Shown here one piece after another: positions 1 through 7,733 of a stretch of 64,000 nt of DNA (positions are counted from its first letter, which is position 1; every line of letters begins with the position of its first letter). Source of the DNA: AAA044-D11 sp965268555. GTDB lineage: Bacteria > Actinomycetota > Actinomycetes > Nanopelagicales > Nanopelagicaceae. Under the pieces are notes generated by a model. It did no database searches. It saw only the letters and a program-made list of their open reading frames with translations, and was not told where the DNA came from. The stretch lies in the NCBI GenBank assembly GCA_965268555.1, contig OZ254174.1, forward strand, positions 558,001 through 622,000, in the 5' to 3' direction. The position numbers and the translations under genes were made by a program.

Positions 1-587
1 CTTCAGCTTCGCCTTCTACTTCATATGTTGTTACAGCAACATCTGGAGCGCAAAGTGCAACAGCCACGGTTACCTTGGTTGTTACTGCTGCCCCATCGGT
101 TGCTTTAGTAATTCCAGATCCACCACAAACATCAAAAGTAATCTCGGCTACTTCAGAGGTTAATGAAAATTCGAATGGTGAAGAAATTATTGTATTGGGA
201 GATTTCATAGCTTCTATTTCAAATGTAGCCATAAATGGCAAAGCACTTAATTCTTCGGATTGGAAACAAGAAGCTTCGAAATTGGTAATTAAGTACGTTA
301 CTAATTCCTCAAGTAAACTTTCGATTCAAATCTGGAATGGCCAAGCGCCGCTTTTATCGGCGATAGATGTAGTTATAAACGTTAAGAAGGTCGAACCAGT
401 TGCAAAACCTTCTGAAGCGCCTGTTGCAACTCCTGTCATCACCCCAACTCCAAAACCTATTGAAGAGACCGGTGTGAAAAAGGCAGTTGTTAAGAAGAAA
501 ACTATTGTCTGTTACAAAGGCAAGAAGAGTAAGAAGGTGAAAGCAGTTAAGCCAGTTTGTCCTAAAGGCTACAAAGCAAAGAAGTAA
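1..587 (+). CDS. 3' part of secreted Thr/Ser/Pro-rich protein with C-terminal Cys/Lys tag
   Basis: The reading frame (codons from base 3) is open from the window edge to the TAA at 585-587, so the 5' end lies outside. The visible part begins with Thr/Ser/Ala/Val-rich sequence, has a central globular-looking stretch (residues with NGKALNSSDWK), then a Pro/Lys/Thr linker, and ends in a basic segment with two cysteines (CYKGKKSKK, then VCPKGYKAKK). No catalytic motif is visible. The composition suggests an exported surface protein, and the ending resembles a recurring C-terminal tag I associate with planktonic actinobacterial secreted proteins (recollection, not checked). A TTG at 75 could start a shorter protein but has no support. 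The convergent ybaK-type gene begins at the very next base, with no terminator between. Confidence 0.7.
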   Translation, partial: SASPSTSYVVTATSGAQSATATVTLVVTAAPSVALVIPDPPQTSKVISATSEVNENSNGEEIIVLGDFIASISNVAINGKALNSSDWKQEASKLVIKYVTNSSSKLSIQIWNGQAPLLSAIDVVINVKKVEPVAKPSEAPVATPVITPTPKPIEETGVKKAVVKKKTIVCYKGKKSKKVKAVKPVCPKGYKAKK

Positions 588-1073
588 CTAGTCACCAACA
601 ACCATTGGCTTAGCGCCAGTGGCTTGGATTAGTTCGGCGAATGTAGTGGGGTATACCGAATGCGGATGCCCCGCTGCGGCCCACACAACTTCATAATCGT
701 TTAAGGCCTCATCGATAAGAATTGTTGCGGGATTGATCCAACCAACAGGGGATACGCCGCCAATTGAGAAACCCGATTTCTCTTTTACATAATCGGCATC
801 CACTCGGTGCAACTTTGCGATGCCAAGTTTCTCGGCCACTAATTTGGTGTCGACGCGATGGCGACCGCTTGTTATAACAAGCAGCGGTGAATCGTCATCA
901 AGTTTAAAAACAATTGACGATGCAACTTGGCCGACCAGAATTCCAAGTGCATCTGCTGCTTCTTGAGCGGTGCGGGCACTATCGGATAAGACGTGGACTT
1001 CGCCCTTGATTCCAAGCTCTTTTAGCTTTGCCGAGACGCGTTGGACGGAAGGGTTTTGAAGGACGTTTTCCAT
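588..1073 (-). CDS. YbaK/EbsC-family aminoacyl-tRNA deacylase
   Basis: 161 aa covering the whole single-domain YbaK/ProX-like fold. Family members hydrolyse mischarged tRNA (for example Cys-tRNAPro or Ala-tRNAPro) in trans, in the cytoplasm. Visible family features are the N-terminal HVLSDSARTAQEAADALG segment, the SGRHRVDTKLVAEKLG region and the C-terminal GGVSPVGW loop with ILIDEAL following, which line the substrate pocket. The ATG at 1073 is preceded on the minus strand by TAAAGT plus six bases, a leaderless-type promoter lying just past the stop of arsC, so the gene probably has its own promoter although it runs in the same direction as arsC. Exact tRNA specificity cannot be read from the sequence. 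Confidence 0.85.
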   Translation of the reverse strand: MENVLQNPSVQRVSAKLKELGIKGEVHVLSDSARTAQEAADALGILVGQVASSIVFKLDDDSPLLVITSGRHRVDTKLVAEKLGIAKLHRVDADYVKEKSGFSIGGVSPVGWINPATILIDEALNDYEVVWAAAGHPHSVYPTTFAELIQATGAKPMVVGD

Positions 1074-1079
1074 GCCACT

Positions 1080-1085
1080 ACTTTA
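1080..1085 (-). promoter_or_regulatory. -10 element of leaderless promoter for the YbaK-type gene
   Basis: Reads TAAAGT on the minus strand, six bases before the ATG at 1073, so transcription should begin at or next to the start codon. No convincing -35 element and no Shine-Dalgarno sequence are seen. Confidence 0.5.
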
Positions 1086-1092
1086 GATGAAG

Positions 1093-1482
1093 TTAGATTA
1101 TTTCTTTGAGTAAATCTTCCACTCGCTTCTTGATTTCATCGCGGATTACTCGCACAGATTCAATACCTTGACCTGCTGGATCATCTAAAACCCAATCTTC
1201 ATAGCGCTTGCCTGGGAAGAATGGACAGGTATCGCCACAGCCCATTGTTATAACGACATCAGATTGTTGGACAGCTTCGGTAGTTAAAACCTTAGGAACG
1301 TTATTCGCGATATCAATTCCGACTTCAGCCATGGCTTCAACCGCGATTGGATTGATCGAATCTTTAGGGGCCGATCCAGCGGATAGGACTTCAACTTTTC
1401 CACCTGATAACGCGGTCATAAATCCCGCGGCCATTTGAGAACGACCGGCGTTGTGAACACAAACAAATAGGACTGAAGGCAT
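1093..1482 (-). CDS. arsC: Arsenate reductase, low-molecular-weight phosphatase family (ArsC)
   Basis: 129 aa. The N-terminal P-loop is C8-VHNAG-R14-S15 (the CX5RS signature), followed by C82 and C86 in MGCGDTCPFF and the general-acid loop DDPAG near residues 100-104. In thioredoxin-coupled ArsC enzymes the nucleophile Cys attacks arsenate and two further Cys relay the disulfide; actinobacterial relatives may use mycothiol instead, and the C82/C86 spacing here leaves both possible. It reduces As(V) to As(III) in the cytoplasm. No arsenite efflux gene is adjacent within the window. It is divergent from the SCO1-like gene, and its ATG follows TAAGAT plus six bases, a leaderless promoter. Confidence 0.88.
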   Translation of the reverse strand: MPSVLFVCVHNAGRSQMAAGFMTALSGGKVEVLSAGSAPKDSINPIAVEAMAEVGIDIANNVPKVLTTEAVQQSDVVITMGCGDTCPFFPGKRYEDWVLDDPAGQGIESVRVIRDEIKKRVEDLLKEII

Positions 1483-1488
1483 AGAGGT

Positions 1489-1494
1489 ATCTTA
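1489..1494 (-). promoter_or_regulatory. -10 element of leaderless arsC promoter
   Basis: Minus-strand TAAGAT exactly six bases before the arsC ATG (1482). It sits in a 41-bp divergent intergenic region with the opposite -10 at 1512-1517. Confidence 0.5.
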
Positions 1495-1511
1495 TTTCGG
1501 AAATACTTTGG

Positions 1512-1517
1512 TAGCCT
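1512..1517 (+). promoter_or_regulatory. -10 element of leaderless promoter for the SCO1-like gene
   Basis: TAGCCT exactly six bases before the ATG at 1524; no Shine-Dalgarno sequence is present. Confidence 0.5.
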
Positions 1518-1523
1518 TCAAAT

Positions 1524-2339
1524 ATGCGCAAGTTCACCTTAAGTTTAGGAACTGTTCTTATTCTCTCTTTAGTTTTAACGGCTTGTGGGAGTGCAAAGGT
1601 TGCCGAAGAAAGTAGTCACATGCATCCAGCTGCGACACCAAAGACTGGAACTGGGGAAGCAGCGCGTGGTGGTGGCACATACTTGAATGAGCCAATTCCA
1701 GTCGAAGTCTTGAAACTGCCATTGGTTGATCAAAGTGGCACAGCTTTCACTTTAGATTCGCTAAAAGGTAAGACGCTCGTGATTACAAATTTCCTAACTT
1801 CGTGCCAGGAAATTTGCCCAATGACTTCTGCAAATATGCGTGATGTTGGGGATGCAGTGTTAAAAGCCAAAGCAAGTGACAAGATCAAAGTCCTTGAAAT
1901 AACTGTTGATGGAGAACGTGATGTGCCATCTCGATTATTGGCATATCAAAACCTCTTTGCGACAAAGAACTGGACTCTTGCGGGTGGGAGTAGCGCTAAT
2001 TTGGCAAAGCTTTGGGATTACTTTGGCGCACCAGCAACGATGGAAGAGTTTTCAAAAGCCGATAAGGAATCTAATCCACCAGATTGGCAGACCGGAAAAC
2101 CTGTTTCCTACGACATGATGCATGCAGACTTAGTAATTATTGTTGACGAGAAATCCACTTGGCGCTGGCTTGACCTTGGTGCGCCAAATGTAGGCACCTC
2201 GAAAATCCCAGAGAAATTGAAAGCTTATTTAAGCCCTGATGGCATAAAGAATTTAGAGAAACCAGAAGGTTCAAGTTGGAAAGTTGAAGCTATTTATTCA
2301 GCGCTTAGGGATATCACCGGAATTCGCCTTGCTAAGTAA
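1524..2339 (+). CDS. SCO1/SenC-family copper chaperone lipoprotein
   Basis: 271 aa. The signal peptide ends in a lipobox (LTAC, with C21 as lipidation site), so the protein should be anchored outside the membrane. The thioredoxin-fold domain carries the SCO copper site: C94 and C98 in TSCQEICPM and the distal H200 in YDMMHADL. SCO proteins deliver copper to the CuA centre of cytochrome c oxidase or act as thiol-disulfide partners. An extra Met/His-containing segment (SHMHPA, residues 31-36) after the lipobox may also bind copper. The stop overlaps the likely start of the following CopC-domain gene by 11 bp, so the two are probably co-expressed as a copper-handling pair. Confidence 0.88.
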   Translation: MRKFTLSLGTVLILSLVLTACGSAKVAEESSHMHPAATPKTGTGEAARGGGTYLNEPIPVEVLKLPLVDQSGTAFTLDSLKGKTLVITNFLTSCQEICPMTSANMRDVGDAVLKAKASDKIKVLEITVDGERDVPSRLLAYQNLFATKNWTLAGGSSANLAKLWDYFGAPATMEEFSKADKESNPPDWQTGKPVSYDMMHADLVIIVDEKSTWRWLDLGAPNVGTSKIPEKLKAYLSPDGIKNLEKPEGSSWKVEAIYSALRDITGIRLAK

Positions 2340-2703
2340 AAGAGTTATTGCCTTATTTTTAACCATCTTCTTGGTGGCTCCTCAAAATAACGCCTTTGCA
2401 CATGGGGAATTGGTGGGCTCAAATCCAAAGTCAAAATCGACACTAACCAAATTGCCTAAGGTGGTCTGGGTGGAATTTGATGGCGATTTAATTACCATCG
2501 CCAATAAGAAGAGTAATTTTTTGACTGTTAAGAATAGTAAGGGCAAAGAGCTAAGCGATGGCAAGGCTTTTGTTGGTGGTGCCAGAATCAGCGTGAATAT
2601 CAAGGACCGAAGTGCGACTGGAACTATCAAGGTTTCTTGGCGGGTTGTATCTGAAGATGGACACCCGGTCTCATCATTCTTAACATTTACCGTTAGGAAA
2701 TAA
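2329..2703 (+). CDS. CopC-domain copper-binding exported protein
   Basis: About 124 aa from the TTG at 2329, which gives a normal signal peptide (LLSKR then VIALFLTIFLVAP) cut after AFA; an upstream in-frame TTG at 2284 would add 15 residues and is less likely. The mature protein would begin HGELVGSNP, leaving the N-terminal histidine that in CopC proteins ligates Cu(II). The C-terminal SEDGHPVSSF supplies the Asp/His ligands typical of the family. Role: extracytoplasmic copper binding or delivery. The start lies inside the SCO1-like gene (11-bp overlap), and the 3' end overlaps the convergent TauE gene by 11 bp (2693-2703). A CopD membrane partner is not fused or adjacent. Confidence 0.82.
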   Translation: MLSKRVIALFLTIFLVAPQNNAFAHGELVGSNPKSKSTLTKLPKVVWVEFDGDLITIANKKSNFLTVKNSKGKELSDGKAFVGGARISVNIKDRSATGTIKVSWRVVSEDGHPVSSFLTFTVRK

Positions 2704-3442
2704 ACCAGGTTTCTGCAATTGAAAACACTGCAATCGCAAAGAGTAGATAGGCAAAGGATTTTCGAAGAATTGCAGTTGGAACTTTCGAGCTGTGATGCGA
2801 TCCAAAGATAGAAACAGTTATTGCCGATATTGAAATCAAGGCGGGAATCTTCCAATCAATTTCGTGCCACAAACTTTGTCGTCCTATTAACGCGGTAAGA
2901 CAGTTAATTGCAATTATAAAGAGCGAAGTCCCGGCAGCTTTAATTTGTGGGGTGTGAAAGAAAATAACGAGTACGGGGATTGCAAGGAAGCCACCACCAA
3001 TTCCAAAGATTCCGGTCATAGAACCGATTAGTAATGAAATTGGAATTAAAGCTATTAGTGGAATCTTTTTTTCAGTTTGCTCGGCAATTGGCGATCTAAG
3101 CATTGAGAGCCCGGCTAAGGTCAAAATAATTGCAAAGCCAGTAATTATCACTGAGTCTGATAGATGCTTGGCGATTATCGCGCCGCCAAGATTTGTTATT
3201 AATCCAAGTGACCAGATTGATAGCGCAATCTTTATCTGTACATCGCCAGACTTTAGCTTTGGAACAAGGCCGAAAGCTGCAGCAAGAAATACGACTAAGA
3301 GTGCGGCAGTAGTGGCGTGAACGGGTGTGAAACCAAATAGGTAGATAAGAATTGGAACCGTAAGCATCGCGCCACCTGCGCCGATAAAACCAAGGACTGC
3401 GCCGATGAATACGCCAGATACTAGGGCGAGCACGATTTCCAT
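2693..3442 (-). CDS. TauE/SafE-family sulfite/anion permease
   Basis: 249 aa, almost entirely hydrophobic, with about eight predicted membrane segments in two related halves, each opening with a Gly-rich helix: GFIGAGGAMLTVPIL in the N-terminal half and GIFGIGGGFLAIPVLV in the C-terminal half. This duplicated signature is diagnostic of the TauE/SafE (DUF81) family, which exports sulfite, sulfoacetate or related organosulfur anions; some members may transport other anions. The substrate cannot be deduced here. It is the only gene of its transcript visible, converging on the copC gene with overlapping 3' ends and no terminator. The start at 3442 gives a short N-terminus directly entering the first membrane helix. 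Confidence 0.85.
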   Translation of the reverse strand: MEIVLALVSGVFIGAVLGFIGAGGAMLTVPILIYLFGFTPVHATTAALLVVFLAAAFGLVPKLKSGDVQIKIALSIWSLGLITNLGGAIIAKHLSDSVIITGFAIILTLAGLSMLRSPIAEQTEKKIPLIALIPISLLIGSMTGIFGIGGGFLAIPVLVIFFHTPQIKAAGTSLFIIAINCLTALIGRQSLWHEIDWKIPALISISAITVSIFGSHHSSKVPTAILRKSFAYLLFAIAVFSIAETWFIS

Positions 3443-3468
3443 ATGGCTAATGGTGCCACCTAGGGCAA

Positions 3469-3502
3469 GGAAAAAGCCCCCGGCAGTAACGCCGAGGGCT
3501 CT
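3469..3502 (-). terminator. Rho-independent terminator after the DoxX gene
   Basis: On the minus strand a hairpin AGCCCTCGGC / GCCGGGGGCT (one mismatch, loop of six) is followed by TTTTT, 20 bp beyond the DoxX stop and upstream of the TauE start. Confidence 0.85.
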
Positions 3503-3521
3503 TAACTTATTTACTTATTGA

Positions 3522-3950
3522 TTACTTCCAGAGCGAGATGTTCTCTGCTGAAAGTGTCCATCCGAAATCAAGATCGGTTCCATGCTTCATTACAAGTGCG
3601 AAAAGAATTAGAGCCGCACCAGCAAGAGCCATATCCTTCATGAAGCCCAACATTTCGTTCTGCTTTGCGGTTGCATCAGTTTCTTTCCAGAAGTTGTGGA
3701 AGATAACTGCGGCTAGAACTAGGAAGATTGCTAGAAGTAGCGCACCTAGATCAGCGTAGTAACCAAGAATTATTGAGATACCGCCGATTACAAGCATTAG
3801 GCCTGAGATAAGGACACCAAGCTTTGCTGCTGGAAGCTTCTTGTACTTTGCATAACCAGTCATTGCTTCAAGCTTTGTGAAGTGGTTGATGCCTGACATT
3901 AGGAAGAAACCGCCAAATAGGATTCGGCCGATTACGATAATTAGGTCCAT
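3522..3950 (-). CDS. DoxX-family membrane protein
   Basis: 142 aa with four predicted membrane helices. The N-terminal ILFGGFFLMSGINHF and the central GVLISGLMLVIGGISIIL are typical of DoxX/SURF4-like proteins, whose roles range from thiosulfate oxidation to redox homeostasis; no specific function can be assigned. The ATG is preceded by a good Shine-Dalgarno (AAGGAAAA, 2-3 bases before the ATG), unlike many neighbours that appear leaderless. A clear terminator follows (3469-3502), so the gene is likely monocistronic. It is divergent from the SOS operon that begins at about 4120. Confidence 0.8.
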   Translation of the reverse strand: MDLIIVIGRILFGGFFLMSGINHFTKLEAMTGYAKYKKLPAAKLGVLISGLMLVIGGISIILGYYADLGALLLAIFLVLAAVIFHNFWKETDATAKQNEMLGFMKDMALAGAALILFALVMKHGTDLDFGWTLSAENISLWK

Positions 3951-4082
3951 TGTTTTCCTTTTCTAGTTGTGTGCGTGTTACGGGATTACTTGAGTAAAGG
4001 TATGGGTAATTGGTTGAACTTTCAACTAATTAGCCGGTGTGTCGGGATGAATCACGCGTGAATTGCCAGATCTAGCCCTTAC

Positions 4083-4111
4083 TTGCGCCTGTCAGGGGAG
4101 GCGGTTATCTT
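4083..4111 (+). promoter_or_regulatory. Putative promoter of the SOS operon
   Basis: TTGCGC (4083-4088), a 17-bp spacer and TATCTT (4106-4111) place the transcription start at about 4118-4120, on the ATG at 4120. The LexA palindrome begins on the last base of the -10. Confidence 0.5.
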
Positions 4112-4128
4112 TCGAACATATGTTCGAA
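4111..4128 (+). promoter_or_regulatory. LexA (SOS box) operator
   Basis: TTCGAACATATGTTCGAA is a perfect 18-bp palindrome containing CGAACATATGTTCG, which fits the Gram-positive/actinobacterial LexA site (CGAAC-N4-GTTCG). It stands directly before and over the ATG (4120-4122) of the first gene of an operon with two translesion polymerases, exactly where DNA-damage control is expected. Confidence 0.93.
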
Positions 4129-4446
4129 GAATCCATAACTCCCACAACTCCAGGCCCTATTAGCGCCCGCGTGCTTGCCCCCGAAGGTGAACCAATTGAG
4201 TTCATCTATAACGGTCGCAAGTTTCATATTCATGCAATCGTTTCAAGATGGCGTGAATCTGGTGGTTGGTGGAATCGCATAAGCGATGGCAAGAATCGCG
4301 TTACTGAATCAACTATTTTCGATGATGGTGCTCGCGCAATTTGGCGGGTAGAAGCGGCGCCTGAAGGCGCACTAACTACATTTGAAATTGAGTTAGATGA
4401 AGTAACAAAGAGCTGGTTGATCCGCCCAACTTCTCGGCCACTGTAA
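4120..4446 (+). CDS. DUF6504-family protein of the SOS operon
   Basis: 108 aa from the ATG at 4120, which lies inside the LexA palindrome; a longer reading from 4063 would run through the promoter and is rejected. The sequence shows the pattern I associate with DUF6504: GEPIEFIYNGRKFHI, then WRESGGWWNR, then AIWRVEA and a C-terminal WLIRP. Such small proteins are commonly found beside ImuB/DnaE2-type mutasome genes in actinobacteria; the molecular role is unknown. It ends 2 bp before the DnaE2-like gene, so all three genes should be co-transcribed after DNA damage. No Shine-Dalgarno is correctly placed (GGGAGG is about 18 bases upstream), consistent with a leaderless mRNA. Confidence 0.78.
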   Translation: MFEESITPTTPGPISARVLAPEGEPIEFIYNGRKFHIHAIVSRWRESGGWWNRISDGKNRVTESTIFDDGARAIWRVEAAPEGALTTFEIELDEVTKSWLIRPTSRPL

Positions 4447-4448
4447 AA

Positions 4449-7400
4449 ATGAAGGGCTTTACTCATCTCCGCGTTGCTAGCGGTTACTCATTTAAATATG
4501 GAACGGCTCATGCAAATCAATTAGTAGAACGCGCAGCCGAATTCGAGATGCCGGCGCTCGCACTTACCGACATGGACACGATGGCCGGTGCGATTCGATT
4601 TACCAAGAGCTGCGAAGCAAATGGGATCGCGCCGATTCTTGGTATCAATTTAAGTTTTGTGCAGAAAAAATATCGCATCACACTTCTTGCACAAGGTGGC
4701 CACCTCGATTCACTTTATCGAATAGTGACTGCTATCAATTTAGATAACAGTGAGAATTTATTAACACATCCACTACTCGAACGCTTTAGCGAGTACTCAA
4801 AGAACCTACTTCTTCTGCATGGTCCAGAGTCTCAACTAGCATCAATGATTGCTTCTCGAAAAAGCGCCGAAGCGCTCTCAATTTATAACGCAACTCGCGA
4901 TCTATTTGCTGACCAGGCCCTGGAATGTGTTTCACATTTGATTCGCGGCGATGGCCAATTCTCAACCTCGCATGCTGCCCGGATGTTGGGCTTTGCTAGA
5001 GATAATCACTTGCCTGCAGTTTTAAGCAATGCAGTTCGGATGTTAGATCGCAGTGATGGCCCAGTAGCTGATGTTTTAGATGCCGCCCGCAAATTAGTTC
5101 CATTAAGCAACAAGAGCGTTAGCAGGCAGAACAGCGAGGCTTACTTTAAAGATAGTTTTGAGATGCGCTATCTCGGTGATGAAATTTCGCGGCTTGCCGG
5201 TGAACGAGATGGCAGATTGTTATTGAATACAACTGCGGCATGGGCCGAGCGCGCACTTCTCTCGCCCCGCAAAGATGTTGGAATTGGTGCAATCCATCTC
5301 CCTGATGCAGCCACAGTTGGTGCAAAGAATCAGAGTGAACTTGCGGCACAACTCCGGTCCAGGTGTGAAGTTGGTTTATCTCGCAGATATGTTGGATCCA
5401 AATCAGTTGTTGCGGCCAGTCGATTAGAAGAAGAGTTAAGTGCAATTCGAACTCTTGGCTATGAATCTTATTTTTTAACAGTCGCAGATATAACTGATTT
5501 AGCACGCAGCAAAGGGATTCGAGTGGCGGCCCGGGGAAGTGGTGCGGGCTCATTAATTTGTCATGTTCTTGGGATATCTGGCGTCGAACCAATAACGCAC
5601 GGGTTGTTAATGGAACGTTTCTGTTCACCACTTCGCGGCGAATTGCCAGATATCGATATTGACGTGGAGTCTGCAAGGCGGCTAGAAATCTATGACGCAA
5701 TATTCGAAAAGTATGGCCAGCGTTGTGCGACAGTTTCGATGGTCGAAACTTATCGATCCCGCCATGCAATTCGAGATGTCGGGGCCGCCCTTGGAATATC
5801 TCCAATGGAGATCGATTTAATTGCAAAATCAATGCCACATATTAGATCTAGCAATATTCCAAAGGCCTTGGCTAACTTGCCCGAACTCAAAGATTTAAAG
5901 TTAGACACCCCAATTTTAAAGATGGCGATAGAACTTGCTGGTCGCCTGGATTCGCTGCCTAGACATTTATCGATGCATCCATGCGCGATTGTCTTATCCG
6001 ATATCGGATTATCGGGATATGCGCCACAACAGATGAATGCAAGTGGATATCCAATGGTGCAATTCGATAAGGATGATGTCGAAGCAATCGGCTTATTAAA
6101 GTTGGATGTTCTCGGGGTTCGGATGCAATCAGCAATTTCTTACACGCTTGCCGAGATCGAGCGAATCGAAGGTGCTCCGATTGATATCGATGCAATCGCT
6201 TTGGATGATCACGCGACCTTTGATTTAATCAAATCAACTAGAACGCTAGGAATATTTCAGATTGAGAGTCCGGGACAACGCGAGCTTGTCGGAAAATTTG
6301 CGCCAGAAACTTTTAACGATTTAATAATTGATATCTCGCTCTTTCGACCAGGTCCAGTTAAGAGCGACATGATTACGCCATTTCTTGCAACTAAATATGG
6401 GCTGCGAGTTCGCCCGGTTATTCATGCCGATCTCGAAAGTATTTTGCAAGAGACCCAAGGCGTTGTTGTTTTTCATGAACAAGTAATTCGAATCATCGCC
6501 ACCATGACCGGAATATCTCTGGCCGAGGCCGATGAGAAGCGGCGAGAGTTAGGTGATATTGCTGCTCAACAACGCGTATGTGATTGGTTCTATCCAGCCG
6601 CACTTGCTCGTGGTTACACCAGCGCCGTAGTCACCGAAGTTTGGGAAATTCTGCGCGCCTTCGCATCCTTTGGTTTCTGCAAAGCACATGCCGCCGCCTT
6701 CGCGCTGCCGACATATCAATCATCTTGGCTAAAGACTCATCACACTGCGGCATTCTTGGCTGGAGTTTTAACACATGATCCAGGCATGTATCCAAAGCGC
6801 GTTATTTTGGATGAGGCAAGACAGTGGGGAATTCAAATTGCACCAATTGATGTGAATTTATCCGATGCCACTTATCGAGTCGAAAAAAGTTCACAAATAA
6901 CTAGAGCGCCATATCTTGCACCAAATGTTTTAAGTTCCGGTCCTGAATTAAAACTCCCTGATGCCAGGGGCTTTGCGATTCGAATGGCGTTAAGTGATAT
7001 TGGGGGGATAGATAGCAAAGAGGTCACAAGTATAATTTCGGGGCGGCCATATTTAGATTTAGCCGATTTTGTTTATCGCTCTGGTGCAAGTCGCCCAACA
7101 ACTGAATCACTTTTAGCGGTTGGAGCATTTGATGATCTGCACAAACTTTCGACATCAAATATCAATCGCCGTGACTTACTGCTGCACCTACAGGATTTAT
7201 ATCGTCTTGCAGGATCGAAGAGCGCGACTAGTCAGAGTCAGATGAGCTTTGCACTAGAGCCCGAAAAATTTGAGCCAAGTGGGCTACCAGATATAACAGC
7301 GAGCGAGCAGATTAAAAGTGAGATAGATATTTTAGGAATGGATGTATCTAGCCACTTGCTCGAGCTTTATGGTGATTTCTTAAACAAGATTGGCGCAGTT

Positions 7401-7733
7401 AGATCCTGTGATTTAATCAAACATCGTTCGGGAACATCGGTCTTGGTCGCTGGAGTAAAGGTGGCTCTGCAAACACCACCGGTTCGTTCGGGGCGGCGCG
7501 TAATGTTCTTAACCATTGATGATGGCTTTGGTTGCAACGACATAACTTTCTTTGAAGATAAGCAGGCAGACTTTGCGACAGTGCTGCGAAATTCTTGGCT
7601 CTTTTTAGTTCGCGGCGAGATTCGCAGAACTGGACCAAGAGGCGTTTCACTTCTTGGAACTGGGGCGTGGGAGTTAGCAAATTCCTATGAAAAGTGGCGT
7701 AATCTCGCAGTTTATGGAGCCAGTGGAACATGA
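4449..7733 (+). CDS. dnaE2: Error-prone DNA polymerase III alpha subunit (DnaE2/ImuC type)
   Basis: 1094 aa, the usual DnaE2 length and clearly shorter than the replicative DnaE at 32081. Order: N-terminal PHP domain (about 1-220), palm with catalytic acidic triad (PDIDIDVESARR), fingers with LFRPGPV and FHEQVIRI, HhH region (GRPYLDLADFV) and C-terminal OB domain. The PHP domain looks metal-free: the HLHVHTEYS motif of active DnaE proteins is here HLRVASGYS and TDHG is TDMD, so proofreading is unlikely. Role: error-prone synthesis over damaged DNA, presumably with a Y-family partner and the sliding clamp. It lies between the DUF6504 gene and dinB, overlapping dinB by 4 bp (ATGA), under LexA control from 4111. 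Confidence 0.93.
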   Translation: MKGFTHLRVASGYSFKYGTAHANQLVERAAEFEMPALALTDMDTMAGAIRFTKSCEANGIAPILGINLSFVQKKYRITLLAQGGHLDSLYRIVTAINLDNSENLLTHPLLERFSEYSKNLLLLHGPESQLASMIASRKSAEALSIYNATRDLFADQALECVSHLIRGDGQFSTSHAARMLGFARDNHLPAVLSNAVRMLDRSDGPVADVLDAARKLVPLSNKSVSRQNSEAYFKDSFEMRYLGDEISRLAGERDGRLLLNTTAAWAERALLSPRKDVGIGAIHLPDAATVGAKNQSELAAQLRSRCEVGLSRRYVGSKSVVAASRLEEELSAIRTLGYESYFLTVADITDLARSKGIRVAARGSGAGSLICHVLGISGVEPITHGLLMERFCSPLRGELPDIDIDVESARRLEIYDAIFEKYGQRCATVSMVETYRSRHAIRDVGAALGISPMEIDLIAKSMPHIRSSNIPKALANLPELKDLKLDTPILKMAIELAGRLDSLPRHLSMHPCAIVLSDIGLSGYAPQQMNASGYPMVQFDKDDVEAIGLLKLDVLGVRMQSAISYTLAEIERIEGAPIDIDAIALDDHATFDLIKSTRTLGIFQIESPGQRELVGKFAPETFNDLIIDISLFRPGPVKSDMITPFLATKYGLRVRPVIHADLESILQETQGVVVFHEQVIRIIATMTGISLAEADEKRRELGDIAAQQRVCDWFYPAALARGYTSAVVTEVWEILRAFASFGFCKAHAAAFALPTYQSSWLKTHHTAAFLAGVLTHDPGMYPKRVILDEARQWGIQIAPIDVNLSDATYRVEKSSQITRAPYLAPNVLSSGPELKLPDARGFAIRMALSDIGGIDSKEVTSIISGRPYLDLADFVYRSGASRPTTESLLAVGAFDDLHKLSTSNINRRDLLLHLQDLYRLAGSKSATSQSQMSFALEPEKFEPSGLPDITASEQIKSEIDILGMDVSSHLLELYGDFLNKIGAVRSCDLIKHRSGTSVLVAGVKVALQTPPVRSGRRVMFLTIDDGFGCNDITFFEDKQADFATVLRNSWLFLVRGEIRRTGPRGVSLLGTGAWELANSYEKWRNLAVYGASGT

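Noticed and set aside
2382..2855. 157-codon minus-strand frame across copC and the TauE 3' end
   Set aside because: Overlaps two well-supported genes and shows no domain-like pattern.
4063..4119. N-terminal extension of the DUF6504 protein to 4063
   Set aside because: The added residues would be encoded by the promoter and are unlike the family; the ATG at 4120 fits better.
5146..5838. 230-codon minus-strand open frame inside dnaE2
   Set aside because: Low-complexity His/Leu/Gln-rich translation, opposite to a clear DnaE2 gene; a shadow frame.
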